Source: DTDX01 sp964608455 (GTDB lineage Archaea > Thermoproteota > Bathyarchaeia > 40CM-2-53-6 > DTDX01). From it: DNA of 64,000 bases. A program made the position numbers and the translations under genes. The stretch is taken from assembly GCA_964608455.1 (NCBI GenBank), contig CAZSNM010000004.1:6605-70604 (forward strand), read 5' to 3'. Below, piece by piece: positions 60,210 through 64,000 of this stretch (position 1 is its first letter; every line of letters starts with the position of its first letter). Below the pieces are notes generated by a model. The model searched no databases. It was not told the DNA's origin and saw nothing but the letters and a program-made list of their open reading frames with translations.

Positions 60210-60680
60210 ATGATTTGGGTGGTTAGGGTTGGTTATAAAAATGAAAAATTTGATCCTCTTGGTCGAATCTTAAAAGGTGATATTTTAGATCTAGGCTTTT
60301 TAAATTTAAAATCTATTAGTTCTATGCCAACTTATTGGATTGAAGGTGAAATTTCAAAAATTGAAATTGAAAAAATATGCAAAGAGCTTTTGGTTGATGA
60401 AATAATCCAAAACTATTGGCTTAATGAAAAAAATGATTGGAGTTTAGGCTTTGATTGGATTGTTGAAGTGAATTTTAAGCTTGGCGTCACAGATCCTGTA
60501 GCTGAAAGCGTTAAAGCAGGTATAGAAACTATTGGGATATTTAATGTTAAAAATGTTAAAACTGGAATGACATATCTTTTAAAGGGAAATCTTTCGAAAA
60601 ATGATGTGGAAATTATTTGCAAAAAATGTTTAGCTAACCCTATTATTCATAATTATAAAATTGTTAAGGTGCTACAATGA
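60210..60680 (+). CDS. purS: Tandem-domain PurS (FGAM synthase subunit)
   Basis: 156 residues, twice the normal PurS length. The first half (VVRVGYKNEKFDPLGRILKG to EIIQNYWL) and second half (IVEVNFKLGVTDPVAESVKAG to NPIIHNYKIV) are each a complete PurS-like domain. The second keeps the usual DP-x(2)-ES-x(2)-AG pattern best. PurS dimers bridge PurL and PurQ in the FGAM synthase step of purine synthesis. ATG with GAGGT upstream; overlaps purL by 4 bases. Confidence 0.88.
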   Translation: MIWVVRVGYKNEKFDPLGRILKGDILDLGFLNLKSISSMPTYWIEGEISKIEIEKICKELLVDEIIQNYWLNEKNDWSLGFDWIVEVNFKLGVTDPVAESVKAGIETIGIFNVKNVKTGMTYLLKGNLSKNDVEIICKKCLANPIIHNYKIVKVLQ

Positions 60681-63046
60681 TGAAGGTTGAAGAAATAAAA
60701 ATTCTTGATGCAAATGATAAGGAACTTATGGAAATTAGCCAAAAATATATGCTTTCTTTAAGTTTAGAGGAAATGAAAGCTATTCAAGCCTATTTTAAAA
60801 AGAAAAAAAGAAATCCTACTGATGTAGAACTAAATACAATAGCTCAAACATGGTCTGAACATTGCTTTCATAAAACATTTAAAGGCATTATATTTTTTAA
60901 TGGAAAAGTAATAAATGGGTTATTAAGATCTTACATTATGAAAGCTACTAAAAAACTTAACAAATCTTGGTGTATTTCTGTTTTTTCCGATAATGCTGGA
61001 ATAATAAAATTTGATAAAAAATATAGTATAGCTTTTAAAGTGGAAACACACAATCATCCTACAGCTTTAGATCCTTATGGAGGAGCTGGAACGGGAACAG
61101 GAGGTGTTTTTAGGGATATAATGGGAGTGGGTGCTAAGCCTATTCTTTCTACAGATGTTTTATTTTTTGGTCCATTAGATTATCCTTATGAAAAGCTTCC
61201 TAAAGGTGTTATGCATCCTAAAAGATTAATGAAAGGAGCTGTAGCTGGAATAAGAGATTATGGAAATAAAATGGGCATTCCAACAGTTAATGGCGCTATA
61301 GGATTTGATGAAGGATATTTATGCAATCCTTTAGTTTATGCGGGTTCAATTGGAATAATGCCAACAAAAAAATATATTAAAAATCCCAAACCTGGGGATT
61401 TAATTCTTCTTGTAGGTGGAAAAACAGGAAGAGATGGCATTCATGGTGTAACATTTGCCTCTTTAGAATTAACTTCAGAATCTGAACAAATTGCTATTGG
61501 AGCAGTTCAAATAGGAAACCCAATAGTTGAAAAAAAAGTTTTAGATGCTTTAATTAAAGCTAGAGATAAAGAAAAGAAACCTCTTTACTCGGCTGTTACA
61601 GATTGCGGTGGAGGAGGATTATCTTCAGCTATTGGTGAGATGGGAAAAAATCTTGGTGCAATAGTTGATTTAGATAAAGTTCCATTAAAATATGCAGGTT
61701 TAGCTCCATGGGAAATTTGGATATCTGAATCTCAAGAAAGAATGGTTTTAGCCATTCCTAAAAAAAACTTAAAGAAAATAATGAAAATTTTTAACGATGA
61801 AGATTGTGAAGCCACTGTGATTGGAGAATTTACAAATAATCATAAATTAATTTTAAGATTTAATGGTGAGATTGTTGGAGAGTTAGATATGAATTTTCTT
61901 CATAATGGTATTCCTAAAGTGAAAAGAATTGCTAAATGGGAGAAAACTGTTTATCCAGAACCGAAACTTGAAGAAAAAAAAGATTTTACCGATGATCTTA
62001 AAAAAATTTTAAGTGATCCTAATGTTGCAAGTAAAGAATGGGTTATTAGACAATATGATCATGAAGTTCAAGCCCATACAATTATTAAGCCTTTATGTGG
62101 GATTGGTGAAGGGCCAAGTGATGCTTGTGTTTTAAAACCATTAGAAAACAGTTGGAGAGGCATAGTTGTTTCTAATGGTGTTAATCCAAGATATTCTATT
62201 GATCCTTACAATATGGCTCTTTCAGCTATAGATGAAGCTATAAGAAATAATGTATGCTGTGGTGGAAGAAGAATAGCTCTTTTAGATAACTTTAGTTGGG
62301 GAAATCCTGAAAAAGAAGATAGACTTGGACAATTAGTATATGCTGTTAAAGGATGTTATGATGGAGCATTAGGTTTTGAAACACCATTTATATCTGGAAA
62401 AGATAGTTTATATAATGAATATACAACTGAAAGCGGAGAATCCTTTTCTATACCACCAACACTTCTTATATCAGCTGTAGGCATAATTCCGGATGTTAGA
62501 AAAGCAGTTTCAATGGATGTTAAAGAACCAGGAAATTATATTTATATTATTGGAGAAACAAAAGATGAGTTAGGTGGCTCATATTATTATAAGCTTTATG
62601 GCTCTAAAGGCGGTTTTGTTCCAACAGTTAACCCTAAAAAAGCAAGAAACGCTTACAACTCTCTTATAAAGGCTATCGATAAAGGTTTGGTTAAAGCATG
62701 TCATGATTGTTCAGAGGGGGGCTTAGCTGTTGCAGCTGCTGAAATGGCTTTTGCAGGGGATTTAGGAATGGAGATTCAATTAAAAAATGTTCCAGTAATT
62801 AACTTAACTAGAAATGATAAAATTCTTTTTTCAGAATCTAACAGTAGAATTTTAGTTGAAGTTCCAAAATCAAAAGATGATGATTTTAAAAAAATTATGA
62901 AAGGAAATGTATATGCGAAAATAGGAGAAGTAACAAAAACAAAAAGCTTTGTAATTTATGGGTTAAATGATCATCCAGCAATTGAAGATAAAATTGATTC
63001 TTTAAGGGAAGCTTGGAAAAAACCATTAAGATGGTGGAGCATTTAA
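60677..63046 (+). CDS. purL: Phosphoribosylformylglycinamidine synthase subunit PurL
   Basis: 789 residues, the small-form PurL that needs PurS and PurQ. TWSEHCFHKTF, KVETHNHPTALDPYGGAGTGTGGV, VTDCGGGGLSSAIGEMG and the second-half ISGKDSLYNEY, HDCSEGGLAVAAAEMAF are conserved ATP- and substrate-binding segments. It converts FGAR to FGAM with ATP and ammonia from PurQ. The ATG overlaps the PurS stop, and its end lies 2 bases before the PurQ start, so all three are coupled. Confidence 0.95.
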   Translation: MMKVEEIKILDANDKELMEISQKYMLSLSLEEMKAIQAYFKKKKRNPTDVELNTIAQTWSEHCFHKTFKGIIFFNGKVINGLLRSYIMKATKKLNKSWCISVFSDNAGIIKFDKKYSIAFKVETHNHPTALDPYGGAGTGTGGVFRDIMGVGAKPILSTDVLFFGPLDYPYEKLPKGVMHPKRLMKGAVAGIRDYGNKMGIPTVNGAIGFDEGYLCNPLVYAGSIGIMPTKKYIKNPKPGDLILLVGGKTGRDGIHGVTFASLELTSESEQIAIGAVQIGNPIVEKKVLDALIKARDKEKKPLYSAVTDCGGGGLSSAIGEMGKNLGAIVDLDKVPLKYAGLAPWEIWISESQERMVLAIPKKNLKKIMKIFNDEDCEATVIGEFTNNHKLILRFNGEIVGELDMNFLHNGIPKVKRIAKWEKTVYPEPKLEEKKDFTDDLKKILSDPNVASKEWVIRQYDHEVQAHTIIKPLCGIGEGPSDACVLKPLENSWRGIVVSNGVNPRYSIDPYNMALSAIDEAIRNNVCCGGRRIALLDNFSWGNPEKEDRLGQLVYAVKGCYDGALGFETPFISGKDSLYNEYTTESGESFSIPPTLLISAVGIIPDVRKAVSMDVKEPGNYIYIIGETKDELGGSYYYKLYGSKGGFVPTVNPKKARNAYNSLIKAIDKGLVKACHDCSEGGLAVAAAEMAFAGDLGMEIQLKNVPVINLTRNDKILFSESNSRILVEVPKSKDDDFKKIMKGNVYAKIGEVTKTKSFVIYGLNDHPAIEDKIDSLREAWKKPLRWWSI

Positions 63047-63048
63047 CT

Positions 63049-63837
63049 ATGAAAAAAGTTAAAGTAGCTGTTGTTAGAGTTGCTGGAACAAACTGCGAAA
63101 TTGAAACTGCTTATGCTTTTAAGCTTGCAGGAGCAAAACCAGAAATAATTCATATGAATGAATTTTATAAAAGAAGAAAGTGTCTTGAAGATTATCAAAT
63201 ATTAGCTTTTCCAGGAGGATTTTCCTATGGAGATGATATAGCTGCAGCTAAGCTTTGGGCAAACGAAATAAAATATAAACTTAAAAAAGAAGTCAAACAA
63301 TTTGTTGAAGAAGGTAAACCTGTTATAGGAATATGCAATGGTTTTCAAGTTTTAATTAAAACAGGTTTGCTTCCAGCTTTTGAGGAACCAATGAAAAAGC
63401 AGGAAGCTACATTAGCTTTCAATGATATAGGATTATATTATGATGGATGGGTTTACTTAAAACCTGAAAGTAAAAAATGCATATTTACAAAAGGCTTAAA
63501 TAAAATAATTTTTCTACCAGTTGCACATGCCGAAGGAAAATTTGTAATAAATGAAGAGGGCTTAAAAAAACTTGAAGAAAACGATCAAATAGTTTTTAGA
63601 TATGTTAATGACAAAGGCGAATTAGCTGGTTTTCCTTGGAACCCAAACGGCTCAATAGGAAATATAGCTGGAATTTGTAATTATGAGGGTAACGTTTTAG
63701 GTTTAATGCCGCATCCAGAAAGGTTTCTTCATAAATGGATGCATCCTTTATGGACGAAACTTTCTTCATTAAGCATGAATGGGGATGGATTAATTATATT
63801 TAAGAATGCTGTTGAATACGCTGCTAAAAAATTCTAA
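63049..63837 (+). CDS. purQ: FGAM synthase glutaminase subunit PurQ
   Basis: 262 residues from ATG 63049. An upstream in-frame ATG at 63013 would overlap PurL by 34 bases, and the conserved start KVKVAVVRVAGTNCE follows 63049 directly. Class I glutamine amidotransferase: FPGGFSYGDDIAAAKLW, nucleophile Cys in VIGICNGFQVL, and His-Glu in LMPHPERFLH. It supplies ammonia to PurL. Confidence 0.94.
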   Translation: MKKVKVAVVRVAGTNCEIETAYAFKLAGAKPEIIHMNEFYKRRKCLEDYQILAFPGGFSYGDDIAAAKLWANEIKYKLKKEVKQFVEEGKPVIGICNGFQVLIKTGLLPAFEEPMKKQEATLAFNDIGLYYDGWVYLKPESKKCIFTKGLNKIIFLPVAHAEGKFVINEEGLKKLEENDQIVFRYVNDKGELAGFPWNPNGSIGNIAGICNYEGNVLGLMPHPERFLHKWMHPLWTKLSSLSMNGDGLIIFKNAVEYAAKKF

Positions 63838-63858
63838 AAACTTTTAAACAAGAATAAA

Positions 63859-63869
63859 CTTTATATATT
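63859..63869 (+). promoter_or_regulatory. Possible TATA box before the last gene
   Basis: CTTTATATATT lies about 55-65 bases before the TTG at 63922 and could start a message with a leader of about 30 bases, long enough to carry the GGAGG that is seen. Confidence 0.5.
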
Positions 63870-63921
63870 ACTAATTTCTTCCATATGATTGTATATTCCT
63901 AAAATATTTGGAGGAAAAAAT

Positions 63922-64000
63922 TTGGGTGAAGAGAAAAAAGAGGAAGCTATTTCTAGGCGTAAATACTTAGGTGCTGTTGGAGGCTTGGCTGCTGCAGCTG
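63922..64000 (+). CDS. N-terminal part of a Tat-exported protein (cut by window end)
   Basis: 26 codons are visible from TTG 63922, 7 bases after GGAGG. The acidic start GEEKKEEA is followed by the twin-arginine motif SRRKYLGAVGG and an Ala-rich hydrophobic stretch. This is a Tat signal peptide; the leader of the pseudogene at 40660 has the same kind. Such leaders in archaea often belong to substrate-binding lipoproteins, but the mature part is outside the window, so no function can be given. Confidence 0.75.
   Translation, partial: MGEEKKEEAISRRKYLGAVGGLAAAA

Noticed and set aside
1..64000. CRISPR arrays, insertion sequences, rRNA genes or prophage
   Set aside because: No regularly spaced repeats, transposase or integrase motifs, rRNA-like stretches or phage genes were seen on either strand.

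Overview
The window is archaeal chromosome with very high A+T content. The evidence is the information-processing gene set: ribosomal proteins L39e, L31e, L18a/LX, L11, L1, L10, L12 and S15, aIF6, prefoldin alpha, Spt5, SecE, RNase P subunit Rnp4, Nep1, KEOPS Pcc1, PDCD5 and DTD2. Many genes start with TTG or GTG, and several promoters are TATA-like. The L11-L1-L10-L12-alaS order, the two-subunit 2-oxoacid:ferredoxin oxidoreductase and a tRNA with several introns point to the Thermoproteota/TACK side. A Bathyarchaeia-like lineage is a reasonable guess, but the window holds no rRNA to fix it.

Layout. 1-4.1 kb: KaiC-like ATPase and HTH regulator, a minus-strand tRNA-Gln(CTG) interrupted by three introns, an inositol-phosphatase family enzyme, a ZIP transporter and a SixA-like phosphatase. 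4.2-5.2 kb: an archaeal asparagine synthetase related to AspRS/AsnRS. 5.2-9.1 kb: an accessory block of three related secreted Ig-like proteins around a winged-helix regulator and a ParA/MinD ATPase. 9.1-12.4 kb: UPF0201, UPF0200, a PPP phosphatase and IMP dehydrogenase. 13.3-22.7 kb: a glycogen/alpha-glucan island containing a sugar nucleotidyltransferase split by a frameshift, a GalT-like enzyme, a debranching-type glucosidase, two glycosyltransferases, a GH57 enzyme and a small wHTH protein. 22.7-26.6 kb: Xaa-Pro peptidase, PDCD5 paralogue, anchored alpha/alpha-toroid protein, Nep1 and Rnp4.

26.7-40.6 kb is a long information-processing run: PDCD5, L39e, L31e, aIF6, LX, prefoldin, FtsY, ornithine carbamoyltransferase, DTD2, SecE, Spt5, L11, L1, L10, L12, AlaRS, LeuRS. 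40.7-43.1 kb: a decayed DUF362 pseudogene, then a compact unit of HTH regulator, small Arg/Pro-rich protein and Cys-cluster TraB/TIKI-like protein, with tandem 16-bp inverted repeats between the TATA box and the first ATG. This unit is my best candidate for an undescribed system. 43.1-51.2 kb: central carbon enzymes, namely the ferredoxin oxidoreductase on the minus strand and pyruvate-dehydrogenase-type E1alpha, E1beta and E2 on the plus strand, with a LysE exporter between them. 51.3-54 kb: stomatin/NfeD pair and a small MscS-like protein. 54.3-55.2 kb: a Thr-rich anchored protein of visibly different base composition, closed by a long hairpin. 55.3-64 kb: HD protein, XTP pyrophosphatase, S15, RecJ-like DHH protein, Pcc1, SerRS, a tandem-domain PurS, PurL and PurQ, then the start of a Tat-exported protein cut by the window edge.

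All functional calls come from motif and family recognition by eye. No database search was run.
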